From the NCBI RefSeq assembly GCF_938045595.1, contig NZ_CALIBB010000077.1, positions 1 to 33,530 of the forward strand: a DNA stretch of 33,530 bases. Direction: 5' to 3'. Shown here piece after piece: positions 16,534 through 25,794 of the stretch. The position numbers and the translations under genes are program-made. The notes below the pieces were generated by a model. The model saw only the letters and a list, made by a program, of their open reading frames with translations, did not search any database and was not told where the DNA came from. This stretch comes from an uncultured Campylobacter sp. Lineage in GTDB: Bacteria > Campylobacterota > Campylobacteria > Campylobacterales > Campylobacteraceae. Each line of letters begins with the position of its first letter. Position 1 is the first letter of the stretch.

Positions 16534-18703
16534 TGATAACTTCTTAGAAAGTCTCATCGACGATGTCGTCGATACCAAAGATATACAAAGCGCCAAGCAG
16601 CTGCTTTATAATCTAAAAGATCCTACTCCGTTACTGGTGGATGCTATAAATTTATGCATCGCGCAGCACGACGGGCAGTTTCGCAAAAGCGGCGAGCCGT
16701 ATGCGATCCATCCGATTTTGGTAGCTTGCTTCGTATCTTTTATGGGCGGAGACGACGCGATGGTGATATCTGCGCTATTGCATGACGTAGTAGAGGATAC
16801 AGATTACAGCATCGAGCAGGTTAGACAAAGATTCGGCGACGAAGTAGCCAAAATCGTAGAAGGGCTTACTAAAATCGTAAACATCAGGGAGGATAAGCTG
16901 GCTCCATCCGGCGATAGCAACGCCAAGCTTCGCACCACCGCGCTTACCTTCCGCAGGATGCTGATGATCTCCATTAACGATCAGCGCGTCCTAGTCGTAA
17001 AGCTCTGCGACAGGCTGCACAATATGCTAACCCTAGACGCACTTCGCCCCGATAAGCAAAAACGTATCGGCGAGGAGACGCTTTTGGTTTACGCGCCGAT
17101 CGCGCACAGGCTTGGAATTTCATCGATCAAAAACGTGCTTGAAGATCTTAGCTTCAAATACGTTATGCCTAAAGAGTACTCGGCGATCGCCGATTACGTC
17201 GAGGAGCATAAGCAGCAGCTTCAGATGAGCTTGAGCAAATTTAGCGAAAAGATCAAGGAGTATATGCTCTCAAACGGCTTTAGCGAGGACAGCTTTGAGA
17301 TCCAAAAGCGGATGAAGCACTACTACTCGATCTTTTTAAAGATGCAGCGCAAAGGAATTTCGATCGAGGAGGTGCTTGATCTTTTGGCTATCCGCATCAT
17401 CGTGCAAAAGCCGATGGATTGCTACTTGGCTCTTGGCATCATCCATACTAAATTTAATCCGCTCATATCGCGCTTTAAGGATTATATCGCGCTTCCGAAG
17501 CAAAACGGATATCAGACGATCCACACGACCGTTTTTAATGAAAGTATGATCGTAGAGGTGCAGATCCGCACCTTTGATATGCACAACACCGCGGAATTCG
17601 GCGTCGCCGCGCACTGGAAATATAAATATAGCGGCTCGATCAATCCGAAGCTCGATTGGCTAAACGATATCGGCATGCAGGAAGAGGACGACGCCAACGC
17701 CGAGGATCTTTACGAATATGCCAAAGACAGCCTCTACGTCGAGGATATCGCCGTGTATTCGCCCAAGGGTGGAATTTTTACATTGCCGCGCGGCGCTACG
17801 GCGCTTGATTACGCCTACGAGATACACTCTCAAGTGGGCTTAAAAGCGACCGAGGCCTTTATAAATCGCGTCAAGGTGCCACTATTAACGGAGCTTAAAA
17901 ACGGAGATATCGTTCATATCATCACCGGAAGCGAGCCACACTATCGCTGCAGCTGGCTAAGCTCGGTCAAAACCGGCAAGGCGCGCGCGACGATAAAGGC
18001 GTTTTGCAAGCAAAAGATCAGAGATATAAATTTTGAAGTAGCGATTAAAATTTTATGCGCGATCTTTACGACGAGCAAGGAGAGCATTCTAAGCTGGCTT
18101 GAAAAAGAAAATTTAAGCAAAAAGATCGGCAAAGCTGCCTACGACTCGGTATTTTTAAAAGACGTCGTAAATGCGCTGAAAAAATACCCGCTCAAAGAGA
18201 AATTTTTCAATATGAAATTTCGCAGCAAGTATGAGATTGAGAAGCAAAAATTTGACAACATCGTGGTGTATTCAAATTTTAAAATCGACGAGGTCGAGTT
18301 TGATTACTGCTGCAACCCAAAGCGCGGCGACGACATCATCGGCTTTCGCAACGGACACGGCGTAACGGTGCATCATAAGCTGTGTGAACGCGCAAGCGAG
18401 CTAATCAAAACCGATGAGATGATCTTCGTAAAATGGACGCGCAATGCGCCGCACCGCTACAAGATAATATTAAATTTAGAAAATAAGCGCGGCTCGCTGG
18501 CGGCGTTTTTGAACTATTTAGTCAAGCTCGAGGTCGATCTAGTGTCGATAAGCCTCAACGAAAATAGTGAAACGACGTCGGATTATTTTGAGATCATAAT
18601 CGAGCTGAACGAAAATTTAGACTCCACGGAGATTAAAGACAAACTCAAAAACCGCTTTAAAATCGTGGATTTCGTATCGCTTACGGACGTATATAAAAAC
18701 TAA
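16511..18703 (+). CDS. spoT: Bifunctional (p)ppGpp synthetase/hydrolase, RelA/SpoT family
   Basis: 730 aa, the full-length RSH arrangement. The HD hydrolase domain is intact: H53, H91-D92, E95-D96 and D167 in DRLHNM. The synthetase domain has R321-F-K-D-Y and E349-V-Q351-I-R, both needed for pppGpp synthesis. A TGS domain follows (VYSPKGGIFTLPRGAT) and a C-terminal ACT domain (about 655-730). Campylobacter encodes a single such enzyme, so it sets the stringent response alone. The ATG at 16511 lies within rpoZ with no strong ribosome site, fitting coupled translation. The order rpoZ-spoT-tyrS is as in C. jejuni. Confidence 0.96.
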   Translation: MESLTRINDNFLESLIDDVVDTKDIQSAKQLLYNLKDPTPLLVDAINLCIAQHDGQFRKSGEPYAIHPILVACFVSFMGGDDAMVISALLHDVVEDTDYSIEQVRQRFGDEVAKIVEGLTKIVNIREDKLAPSGDSNAKLRTTALTFRRMLMISINDQRVLVVKLCDRLHNMLTLDALRPDKQKRIGEETLLVYAPIAHRLGISSIKNVLEDLSFKYVMPKEYSAIADYVEEHKQQLQMSLSKFSEKIKEYMLSNGFSEDSFEIQKRMKHYYSIFLKMQRKGISIEEVLDLLAIRIIVQKPMDCYLALGIIHTKFNPLISRFKDYIALPKQNGYQTIHTTVFNESMIVEVQIRTFDMHNTAEFGVAAHWKYKYSGSINPKLDWLNDIGMQEEDDANAEDLYEYAKDSLYVEDIAVYSPKGGIFTLPRGATALDYAYEIHSQVGLKATEAFINRVKVPLLTELKNGDIVHIITGSEPHYRCSWLSSVKTGKARATIKAFCKQKIRDINFEVAIKILCAIFTTSKESILSWLEKENLSKKIGKAAYDSVFLKDVVNALKKYPLKEKFFNMKFRSKYEIEKQKFDNIVVYSNFKIDEVEFDYCCNPKRGDDIIGFRNGHGVTVHHKLCERASELIKTDEMIFVKWTRNAPHRYKIILNLENKRGSLAAFLNYLVKLEVDLVSISLNENSETTSDYFEIIIELNENLDSTEIKDKLKNRFKIVDFVSLTDVYKN

Positions 18704-18716
18704 TAAGGGAGAGCAA

Positions 18717-19922
18717 ATGGCTGACATTCAAGGCATTATGGAAAATTTTAAGCGCGGTGTCGCGGAGATCATCGGCGAAGAGCAAATAGAGGCACTGATT
18801 AGGCGCTATTACGACAGCGGCGAGGTCTTTTACGTCAAAATCGGCATGGACCCCACTGCTGCGGATCTGCACCTAGGACACGCCGTCGTTCTAAATAAAC
18901 TTGCGTTTTTACAAAACCACGGCGCGATCGTGCAGTTTCTAATCGGTGATTTTACTGCTCAAATCGGAGATCCTACGGGCAAGAGCGAGACTCGTAAAAA
19001 GCTAGCGCGCGAAGTCGTGCTTCAAAACGCCAAAACCTATGAGCAGCAGGTCTTTAAAATTTTAAATCCCGCAAAAACTAAGGTGATGTTTAACTCCGAA
19101 TGGACCAACCGCCTGGGTGCTAGCGGAATGATTGAGCTATCAAGCACTTTCAATGTTGCCAGGATGCTTGAGCGCGACGACTTCGAGAAGCGCTACAAGG
19201 CTGAACAGCCGATTAGCATCAGCGAGTTTATGTATCCGCTACTGCAAGGATACGACAGCGTTTGCATGAAATGCGATATAGAATTTGGCGGTACCGATCA
19301 GAAATTTAATCTTTTAATGGGTCGCCAGCTGCAAAGAATTTATGATGTCGGCAAAGAACAAAGCGTCGTGATGATGCCGCTTTTAGTAGGTACCGACGGC
19401 ACGAATAAGATGAGCAAGAGCCTTGGTAACTATATCGGCGTAACCGATACGCCTCATGATATGTACGGCAAGGTGATGAGTATCAGCGATGCGTTAATGT
19501 GGGATTGGTATAATCTGCTAAGCCAAAAAAGCAGCGAAGATATTGAGCTAATAAAAGGCTTCGTGGCGGATGGTTCGATCCATCCTAAGGCGGTTAAGGA
19601 GGAGCTTGCCTCCGAGATTGTCACGCAATTTTATGACGAAAATACCGCCTTTGAGGCCAAGCAGGAATTTGATCGCGTCCACGGCGCAGGCGAGCTTCCT
19701 AGCGAGATAAAGGAATATCACGTAAGCTCGCCTGCATGGATCGTAAAGGCGCTCATCAGCTGCAAGCTCGCAGTCTCTAGCTCGGATGCGCGCAGGCTGA
19801 TAAAATCAAACGCCGTCAGTATCGATCAAAATAAAATTTTAGATGAGCAGCTTCAGCTTAGCTCGGGCGAATATACACTCCAAGTAGGAAAGAAAAAATT
19901 CGCTAAATTAAAGGTGGATTAA
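18717..19922 (+). CDS. tyrS: Tyrosyl-tRNA synthetase
   Basis: 401 aa, class I synthetase charging tRNA-Tyr. HLGH is at 52-55, KMSKS at 231-235, and a C-terminal S4 RNA-binding domain spans about 335-401. A GGTDQKFN segment is also typical of the tyrosine site. The ATG has AAGGGAGAG upstream, 13 nt after spoT. The stop shares one base with the next start (TAATG). Confidence 0.97.
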   Translation: MADIQGIMENFKRGVAEIIGEEQIEALIRRYYDSGEVFYVKIGMDPTAADLHLGHAVVLNKLAFLQNHGAIVQFLIGDFTAQIGDPTGKSETRKKLAREVVLQNAKTYEQQVFKILNPAKTKVMFNSEWTNRLGASGMIELSSTFNVARMLERDDFEKRYKAEQPISISEFMYPLLQGYDSVCMKCDIEFGGTDQKFNLLMGRQLQRIYDVGKEQSVVMMPLLVGTDGTNKMSKSLGNYIGVTDTPHDMYGKVMSISDALMWDWYNLLSQKSSEDIELIKGFVADGSIHPKAVKEELASEIVTQFYDENTAFEAKQEFDRVHGAGELPSEIKEYHVSSPAWIVKALISCKLAVSSSDARRLIKSNAVSIDQNKILDEQLQLSSGEYTLQVGKKKFAKLKVD

Positions 19923-21010
19923 TGAGTATAAAGATAGGCAAACACGAGATTGCGCACCCGATAATTCAAGGCGGGATGGGACTTGGTATCAGCTGGGATA
20001 AGCTAGCCGGCAATGTCAGCCTAAACGGCTGTCTAGGCGTCATTAGCTCGGTCGGCACCGGCTACTACGAAAATCTTAAATTTGCCAAAAAATCGCTCGA
20101 GGGTAGACCCTATCAAAGCGAGAATTTTTATAGCAAAGAGGCGCTTTTTGCGATAGTGCGAAACGCCCGTAAAATTTGTGGCGATGCGCCTTTGGGGATG
20201 AACGTAATGTGTGCGGCGAACGACTACGAGCGCATCGTAAGGAATTCGTGCGAGGCGGGTATCGACATCATCATAAGCGGCGCGGGACTTCCTACCAATC
20301 TGCCGGAATTTACGGCAGATTTCCCGGACGTCGCGCTCGTGCCTATCGTCTCCTCCGCCAAGGCTCTTAAGATCATCGCCAAGCGTTGGAAGCAGCGCTA
20401 CGACAGAATTCCTGATGCCGTAGTGCTCGAAGGCCCTCTTAGCGGCGGACATCAGGGCTTTACCTACGAGCAGTGCGGCGATCCGGCGTTTGCGCTGGAT
20501 AATCTAATCCCGCAAGTAAAAGCGGAAATCTCGCAATGGGGCAGCTTCCCGCTCTTTGTCGCAGGCGGAATTTGGGATAAAACTGACATAGATCGCGTGA
20601 AATCTTTGGGCGCGGACGGCGTGCAGATGGGTACGCGCTTCATCGGCACCTTTGAATGCGACGCCGCGGAGGAATTTAAGCAGGTGCTTCTTAACGCCAA
20701 AAAAGAGGACATCCGGCTTCTAAAATCGCCCGTAGGCTATCCCGCGCGCGGCATTCATACCAATCTGCAAGATATGATCGCCGCAGGTACGGCGCCTAAG
20801 ATCCGCTGTATCAGCAACTGCGTAAGCCCTTGCGAGCGCGGCAAAGGCGCTAATGCCGTAGGATACTGTATCGCAGACCGCTTAAGCGACGCATATCTGG
20901 GCAAAACGCAAAGCGGTCTGTTTTTTACCGGCGCGAACGGATGGCGATTAAACGAAATAATATCCGTGAAGGAATTGATAGAAAAACTTGTAAATGGCGA
21001 AGATAGTTAA
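19922..21010 (+). CDS. FMN-dependent NAD(P)H oxidoreductase, nitronate monooxygenase family
   Basis: 362 aa TIM-barrel flavoprotein. Seen: PIIQGGMGLGIS at the N-terminus, GMNVM, IIISGAGLP, a GGHQGF segment with the catalytic-type H177, and FVAGGIWDKTDI followed by GVQMGTRFIGT, the FMN phosphate-binding side. The C-terminus has a CISNCVSPC cluster. Family members oxidise nitronates or act as FabK-type enoyl-ACP reductases, so the substrate cannot be fixed from sequence. The same gene lies between tyrS and the amidase in C. jejuni. It overlaps tyrS by 1 nt and amiA by 17 nt. Confidence 0.85.
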   Translation: MSIKIGKHEIAHPIIQGGMGLGISWDKLAGNVSLNGCLGVISSVGTGYYENLKFAKKSLEGRPYQSENFYSKEALFAIVRNARKICGDAPLGMNVMCAANDYERIVRNSCEAGIDIIISGAGLPTNLPEFTADFPDVALVPIVSSAKALKIIAKRWKQRYDRIPDAVVLEGPLSGGHQGFTYEQCGDPAFALDNLIPQVKAEISQWGSFPLFVAGGIWDKTDIDRVKSLGADGVQMGTRFIGTFECDAAEEFKQVLLNAKKEDIRLLKSPVGYPARGIHTNLQDMIAAGTAPKIRCISNCVSPCERGKGANAVGYCIADRLSDAYLGKTQSGLFFTGANGWRLNEIISVKELIEKLVNGEDS

Positions 21011-22832
21011 AATTTTTCTAATCGCGGCTTTTAGCTGCGTATTGGCGTTTGGAGCTTCGAGCGAGGCGTTTTTTGCGAAATTCGACAAGGATTTCATCGT
21101 AGCGACGCCGAATTACAAGCGCTCGCTGCACAAGGAGCTAAAATCGCTCTACCAAGGCATGTCCGATAAAGAAGTCCGTATCAAAGCGCTAAAGAGGCTG
21201 GTTTATAGCTCGAAAAATTTAGGGCTTGATTCCTCGCCTTATGAATCTGCGTTAGCCAAATTACAAGGCAAAGCAAGCGATAGCAGCACGCATTCTAAAA
21301 AACTCAAAGATGAAAACGCAAAAAATTCCAAAAGCTCGGACGAGAAAAATACTTCAAATTTAGCGCATAGCCCCAAAGCCTCCGCCTCAAAAAACTCTAA
21401 GAATTCAAAAAATTCCACTTCCAAAAATCTCAAAAAGACGCGCGCGCCAGAAGAAGCCGATCTAAGCTCGCTATCTAGTGAGGATTTGGAATTCTTACGC
21501 TCGACTAGGCCCCGCGGCGCAGACGACGCAAAAAACTCTACGGACGATACAAAGTCTTATGATTCAAGCGAAAATCCCGCAGGAGCCGATGACTCCTTAC
21601 AAGCGCAGAATTCCGCAGGTAGCGCTGCGACAGAGCGACTAGATTCTGAACTTCGCAAAAGCAGTATAAAAAAATCCGCCCCCGATGCCAAACTCGCTTT
21701 AGCATCGCTGCGCGGCGATGGGGATGAGATCGTACTTGAGTTTAACCGCGATCTAAAGCGCGGTGATTATAAAGATTTTACGATCGCAAGTAGCGATAAT
21801 TTTCGCTTCGTGATTGATTTTAGCGCGCGGCAAAAGTCACAAAAAACGCGGCTTAAAGATAGCTTCGTTAGCGATGTACGCGTCTCGCAATACAACGATA
21901 AGACCGTGCGCATCGTACTTAGCGATCCGAAAGAATTCAATGCAAACGTAGAAATTAACGGCAATATGATGATTTTAAGTACGGCTGAAGGCTTAAAAGC
22001 CGCAAAATCCGCGCGCGCAGAAAAAAACAAGGATCAAAAATCAGGGCGCAAGCACGTTCGCGAGCAAGATAGCGAGCCGCAAATCAGCACGATAGATGAA
22101 TCTCAAGGCGCTAAATCGGTCTCCGTGGCCGCCGGTAAAATTTACAAATCCACCAAGGGCAAGCTCATCGTAATCGATCCGGGTCACGGCGGTAGCGATT
22201 CGGGCGCGGTCGGAAACGGGCTGAAGGAAAAAAATGTCGTGCTTGCCACATCCAAAAAGCTCGGTGCGCTGCTTACCAAGCGCGGATACAAGGTGCTTTA
22301 TACACGCAGCACCGACGTGTTTATAAATTTAAGGTCGCGCACCGCTTTCGCCGCTAAAAAAAACGCCGATATGTTTATCTCGATCCACGCAAACGCCGCT
22401 CCTAACGCTAGCTCAGCACTTAAAATGAGCGGTGTGGAGACCTTTTTCTTAAGCCCGGCTAGGAGCGAGCGCAGTAAAAACGCCGCCGCACTCGAAAACA
22501 GGGGCGATTTGGAGGATATGAACACCTTCTCGAAGCAGACCTTCCTAAATTTTTTAAATCGCGAGAAGATAATATCCTCAAACAAGCTTGCCATCGACAT
22601 TCAAAGCTATATGCTAAGCTCGGTCAAAAAGAGCTTCTCAAGCAGAGACGGCGGCGTGCGCGAGGCGCCATTTTGGGTGTTGGTGGGCGCTACGATGCCC
22701 GCGGTGCTCGTGGAGATGGGCTACATCACGCACCCGCAGGAGGGTAAAAATTTAGGCAAAAGCGCCTATCAAGATCGCATCGCCCAAGGCATCGCAAACG
22801 GCGTGGACGCGTACTTTCAGAAAAACAAGTGA
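20994..22832 (+). CDS. amiA: N-acetylmuramoyl-L-alanine amidase with AMIN domain
   Basis: 612 aa. A signal peptide (about 1-20) is followed by a helical segment, a Ser/Lys/Asn/Asp-rich linker (about 95-235), an AMIN domain (about 237-335), a second linker and the Amidase_3 domain (about 390-610). Zinc and catalytic residues are present: H398 in DPGHGG, E412, H465 in SIHANA and E574 in LVEMGY. The enzyme removes stem peptides from peptidoglycan in the periplasm during cell separation. A helix region between H465 and E574 is the likely autoinhibitory element in AmiC-type amidases, which need an activator; the EnvC-like protein at 31642 is the candidate. The linker is longer than usual and contains six RAATTY words. 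Confidence 0.93.
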   Translation: MAKIVKIFLIAAFSCVLAFGASSEAFFAKFDKDFIVATPNYKRSLHKELKSLYQGMSDKEVRIKALKRLVYSSKNLGLDSSPYESALAKLQGKASDSSTHSKKLKDENAKNSKSSDEKNTSNLAHSPKASASKNSKNSKNSTSKNLKKTRAPEEADLSSLSSEDLEFLRSTRPRGADDAKNSTDDTKSYDSSENPAGADDSLQAQNSAGSAATERLDSELRKSSIKKSAPDAKLALASLRGDGDEIVLEFNRDLKRGDYKDFTIASSDNFRFVIDFSARQKSQKTRLKDSFVSDVRVSQYNDKTVRIVLSDPKEFNANVEINGNMMILSTAEGLKAAKSARAEKNKDQKSGRKHVREQDSEPQISTIDESQGAKSVSVAAGKIYKSTKGKLIVIDPGHGGSDSGAVGNGLKEKNVVLATSKKLGALLTKRGYKVLYTRSTDVFINLRSRTAFAAKKNADMFISIHANAAPNASSALKMSGVETFFLSPARSERSKNAAALENRGDLEDMNTFSKQTFLNFLNREKIISSNKLAIDIQSYMLSSVKKSFSSRDGGVREAPFWVLVGATMPAVLVEMGYITHPQEGKNLGKSAYQDRIAQGIANGVDAYFQKNK

Positions 22833-23497
22833 TGAAATTTTACGCGCTGCGCATTTTGCGAGCAAGATAAAATTTTATTTTGGCGCCAAGATTTACTCCG
22901 CAGATATAGTTTAGCGGGCACGATGGATCTTGCGGATAAACAGAGCACGGAGGCGGTAAATTTAAAATTTTAGAGCCCCCGCGCTAAATTTAAAGCAAAA
23001 CGTGCGGCGCTGCGCGTAAAATTCTGCCCGCGTGCCAAATATTTACTACGGGCGGGTAAATTTTACGGAGCGTCTTGCGGCGCCACGAGCCAGGGATGCA
23101 TACGGCTTAAATGCGGATTTTAACGCGGCTCGGCGTAAAATTTTGAAGCATGTACTTGGCGCTACTTGACGCAGCAGAGCGCGACTGGCGGTAAAATTTA
23201 CCGACAAAATCGCATTTAAGCCGCGCGAAGATAGCGATTTTGTCGCACTAATGCAAATCGTGCTTCAAACCGCGTCCGCGCAATTAGGATTGCACTTTAA
23301 GTCATGAGTATGTGTATCGCTCAAGCCACGCTTAGCGACGCAGTGACGCCTCAAAATTTTGAGCCATGTTCGCAGAGCGCACGATATTTGCGTAATGCTA
23401 CGGACATGGCGGTTGCAACGCGCCGATACTTGCGCTCTATGCGCATAAAAGGCGCATCTGAATCGTAAATTTAAAGATAAATTTTAAAAGGTCCAAA
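22833..23497 (+). other. Gene-free stretch rich in AAATTT-type words
   Basis: This 665-nt stretch has no ORF worth calling on either strand and is the only gap over 300 nt. I count 12 RAATTY words, often flanked as GTAAAATTT or TAAATTTTAC among GC-rich segments. It also holds a 12-bp inverted repeat (23202-23245), a 14-nt palindrome CTCAAAATTTTGAG (23350-23363) and a small hairpin ATGCGC/GCGCAT (23439-23457). No coding remnant was recognisable. It may hold an untranslated RNA or be decayed DNA. Confidence 0.6.
23202..23245. repeat. Perfect 12-bp inverted repeat
   Basis: Arms CGACAAAATCGC (23202-23213) and GCGATTTTGTCG (23234-23245) are exact complements around a 20-nt loop. It could fold in RNA from either strand. 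No run of T follows on the plus strand, so it is not a standard intrinsic terminator. It lies in the gene-free stretch between amiA and the 23498 gene. Confidence 0.6.
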
Positions 23498-24208
23498 ATG
23501 AAAAAAATCGTATTTTTTATCCTGCTTTTCGCCGCCGTCGCGCTCGCGCTTTACGTCACTTCGCGCGTCAATCCGAGCCTTTTTGCCGAGATCAAAGTCC
23601 TAGGCGCGCTGCTAAACGCCACGATATTCGGCGTCGCGCTCATCGCCTTAGCGATCGGCGAAAAGGAGCTCGTGCGCTTTCCGTTTCTTACCGCCTCGCT
23701 GCTGGCGCTGTTTTCGGGGCTGGTAGAGGGCGTGCTGCTCTTCGAAAACCGCTACTACATCGCGATCACGGCGGTGGCGTTCGTCGCCTTCGTCTTTTAT
23801 CTGCAGATCAGGCACAAAAGATTTTCAAACAAAATTTATGAAAATTCTGTTGACGAAGGCTCTAAAAATTTAAAAGACGTGGATTCTGACGACGCAAAAA
23901 AGGCGCAGGAACCGCAAAGCAAAGACGCTGCGGCGGATGAAATTTTAAACTCCAGTGGCGATCTCGGTGAAAATTTCACAAGCGGCGCCGATGAAAATTC
24001 TACGCATCGCGCCGATGAAAATTCCAACGAAAATTTTAAAATTTCAAACGGTAGCGCGGGTGAAGGCGGCGCGGACGAAAATTTCAAAGGCAAGCTCGAT
24101 GAAGGCTCTGCCTGCAGTGCGAGTAAAAATTTTAGCAGCAGTATAGGCAAAAACTCCACTGACCGCGCGGGCGAAAATTCCGCGGATGGCGCAAGGCGCG
24201 ATAGATGA
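23498..24208 (+). CDS. Membrane protein with low-complexity acidic tail, unrecognised
   Basis: 236 aa. The first 110 residues hold about four hydrophobic segments (about 3-22, 35-52, 62-80, 87-104). An RHKRF basic stop follows, which suggests the tail faces the cytoplasm. Residues about 115-236 are Asp/Glu/Asn/Ser-rich with repeated ADEN, ENF, ENS and KNS units. The tail DNA (23830-24185) contains about 12 RAATTY words, like the inserts in folC, rluD and trmB. AGG precedes the ATG at useful spacing. It overlaps the next gene by ATGA. I recognise no family for the membrane part. Confidence 0.65.
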   Translation: MKKIVFFILLFAAVALALYVTSRVNPSLFAEIKVLGALLNATIFGVALIALAIGEKELVRFPFLTASLLALFSGLVEGVLLFENRYYIAITAVAFVAFVFYLQIRHKRFSNKIYENSVDEGSKNLKDVDSDDAKKAQEPQSKDAAADEILNSSGDLGENFTSGADENSTHRADENSNENFKISNGSAGEGGADENFKGKLDEGSACSASKNFSSSIGKNSTDRAGENSADGARRDR

Positions 24209-24531
24209 TCAAATCCGCGCTGATCGCGCTTGCGGTGATATTTTTACTGCTTTTAAATTTAGCCAATCTTTTCGGCATGATAGGCATAAGCGGGCCGGTG
24301 CCCGCGATGATCTGGTTTGCGATCAGCTTCTGCGGGGTTTTTTACCTATACAAATTTTGCGGCGCAAAGCCAGTCGCGGCGCGGATCGGGATCTTTGCCG
24401 TAGCCTTCGTGGGCGGATTTTTCACGAGCGTTTTGTACTACGGATTTTTTAATTCGCAAACTTTGGAATTTGCCTTTACATACGCCTTTTTCGCGGTGGT
24501 TTTTACGCTCGGCATCAGCGTGATTTTGTAG
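24205..24531 (+). CDS. Small membrane protein, unrecognised
   Basis: 108 aa with about four TM segments (about 5-24, 32-50, 60-80, 88-107) and few charged residues. Its ATG overlaps the stop of the preceding gene (ATGA), so the two are probably made together and may form one membrane complex. No domain recognised. It is followed by a convergent gap before rodA. Confidence 0.65.
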   Translation: MIKSALIALAVIFLLLLNLANLFGMIGISGPVPAMIWFAISFCGVFYLYKFCGAKPVAARIGIFAVAFVGGFFTSVLYYGFFNSQTLEFAFTYAFFAVVFTLGISVIL

Positions 24532-24572
24532 CGAGCTTTAAAATTTAGCCCGCTGCTTCAAATTTCACCGCC

Positions 24573-24588
24573 GACTTAAAAATAAGTC
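24573..24588. terminator. Candidate hairpin between convergent genes
   Basis: GACTTA, loop AAAA, TAAGTC forms a 6-bp stem in the 103-nt gap between the convergent 24205 gene and rodA. The flanking bases add a little (CC before, CCC after, not pairing), and there is no strong T-run, so termination in either direction is only possible. Confidence 0.25.
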
Positions 24589-24634
24589 CCGCGCGATTTT
24601 GTAGAATTTCAAAATTTATCCGCGAACGCTAAAT

Positions 24635-25741
24635 TTACATCCTAATCTTATAGGTCTTGTAGTTATCCTTCATCCTAAACGTCAGCAAATTTTGTAAAAT
24701 TCCAAAGAGGATCATAAAGGTGATGAAGCTGCTGCCGCCGTAGCTGAAAAACGGCAGCGGCACGCCCACGACGGGCGCGAAACCCACCACCATCGAGATA
24801 TTAACGCCCGTGTAGATGAAAATGAGCGAGGCAAGCGCGCTCGTAAAGACCCGTATCAGATAATCGCTTTTAAAATCGTAGTTCAGACTCAGCAGATGCA
24901 GTATCAGCAGCGCATACAGCGCGATCAGCGCGGCAGCCCCCACGAAGCCGAAGCGCTCGATCGTATAAGCGAAGATAAAATCGCTCGTCGCAATCGGTAG
25001 AAATTTAAAGTGCGTCTGCGTGGCCTCGTCTCTATCCTTGCCGTAGATGCCGCCGTTTCCGATAGCGATGATCGCCTGCTTGACCTGGTAATTGGGCTCC
25101 TCGCTGATAAAATCGGCGATGCGCTTTTTTTGATAATCGTGCATGTTTTCGTACAAAATCGGCGAGCTGGCCACAAAAACGATGATCAGCGTGAGCCAAA
25201 TTTTTTTATCGACGCCGATGATAAAAAGGATCGCAAATCCCGTCAAAAAAAGTATCGCGGCAGTGCCTAGATCGGGCTCTTTAGCGATCAGAACAAAAGG
25301 CAGAAGTATGTAAAAGCTAAGGCGCAAAAAATCCTTCAGCCCGTAGCCGTTTTTAGGCGGAGGGTTTTTGTGTATCAGATACATCAGCATCAGGATAAAC
25401 GCGGGCTTCATCACCTCGCTGGGCTGCAGCGTAAAATGCACGAACGGAATCTCCAGCCAGCGTCTCGCCCCTAGCTTGCTAACGCCGAAAAAATCGACGC
25501 TGAGCAGCAATATGATATTTGTCCAATAAAATATCGGGATCAGATATAAAAATTTGCGTATCGGAAAGAGAAAAAATAGAGTAAAAACGGCAAATCCGAC
25601 GCCGAAATAAACGACTTGCTTCGAGGACAGCACGTCGTTTGCCTCGCTTATTAAAACGTATGAAAAAACCACTATCGGCACGATCAAAAAAGGTTGAATG
25701 AAATCAAAATATGCTAAAATCTTTTTGTCAATTTTAAACAA
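24635..25741 (-). CDS. rodA: Peptidoglycan glycosyltransferase RodA
   Basis: 368 aa, SEDS family with about ten TM segments. RodA polymerises glycan strands from lipid II for side-wall growth, with a class B penicillin-binding protein. Seen: SKLGARRWLEIP, LQPSEVMKPAF, AKEPDLGTA, the THFKFLPIATSDFIFAYTIER loop and GVPLPFFSYGGSSF, all conserved in RodA/FtsW. Absence of a long N-terminal cytoplasmic tail favours RodA (MrdB) over FtsW. The start is a TTG at 25741 with AGGA seven bases upstream. It is divergent from rluD, as in C. jejuni. Confidence 0.93.
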   Translation of the reverse strand: MFKIDKKILAYFDFIQPFLIVPIVVFSYVLISEANDVLSSKQVVYFGVGFAVFTLFFLFPIRKFLYLIPIFYWTNIILLLSVDFFGVSKLGARRWLEIPFVHFTLQPSEVMKPAFILMLMYLIHKNPPPKNGYGLKDFLRLSFYILLPFVLIAKEPDLGTAAILFLTGFAILFIIGVDKKIWLTLIIVFVASSPILYENMHDYQKKRIADFISEEPNYQVKQAIIAIGNGGIYGKDRDEATQTHFKFLPIATSDFIFAYTIERFGFVGAAALIALYALLILHLLSLNYDFKSDYLIRVFTSALASLIFIYTGVNISMVVGFAPVVGVPLPFFSYGGSSFITFMILFGILQNLLTFRMKDNYKTYKIRM

Positions 25742-25794
25742 CGCTTAATCCTAATTAAAATTTTGACATAAGAATAGCCAAAAAAGGTATAAAT
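25742..25794. promoter_or_regulatory. Divergent promoter region of rodA and rluD
   Basis: 53 AT-rich nt between two divergent TTG-start genes, each with a ribosome site in it (AGGA for rodA; AAGG at 25784-25787 for rluD). TAAGAAT (25769-25775, plus) and TATTCT (minus, same place) are the best -10-like words. Promoters must be here or just inside the coding ends, but I cannot fix them. Confidence 0.35.

Noticed and set aside
23202..23245. Inverted repeat as a chromosome-dimer resolution (dif) site
   Set aside because: The 20-nt central spacer is too long and the arms do not resemble the XerH site words I know from Campylobacter or Helicobacter.
25763..25793. TTGACA plus TATAAA as the rluD promoter
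   Set aside because: The TATAAA ends one base before the TTG start, so transcription would begin inside the gene, and the spacing of 19 nt is long; the nearby ribosome site implies a leader.
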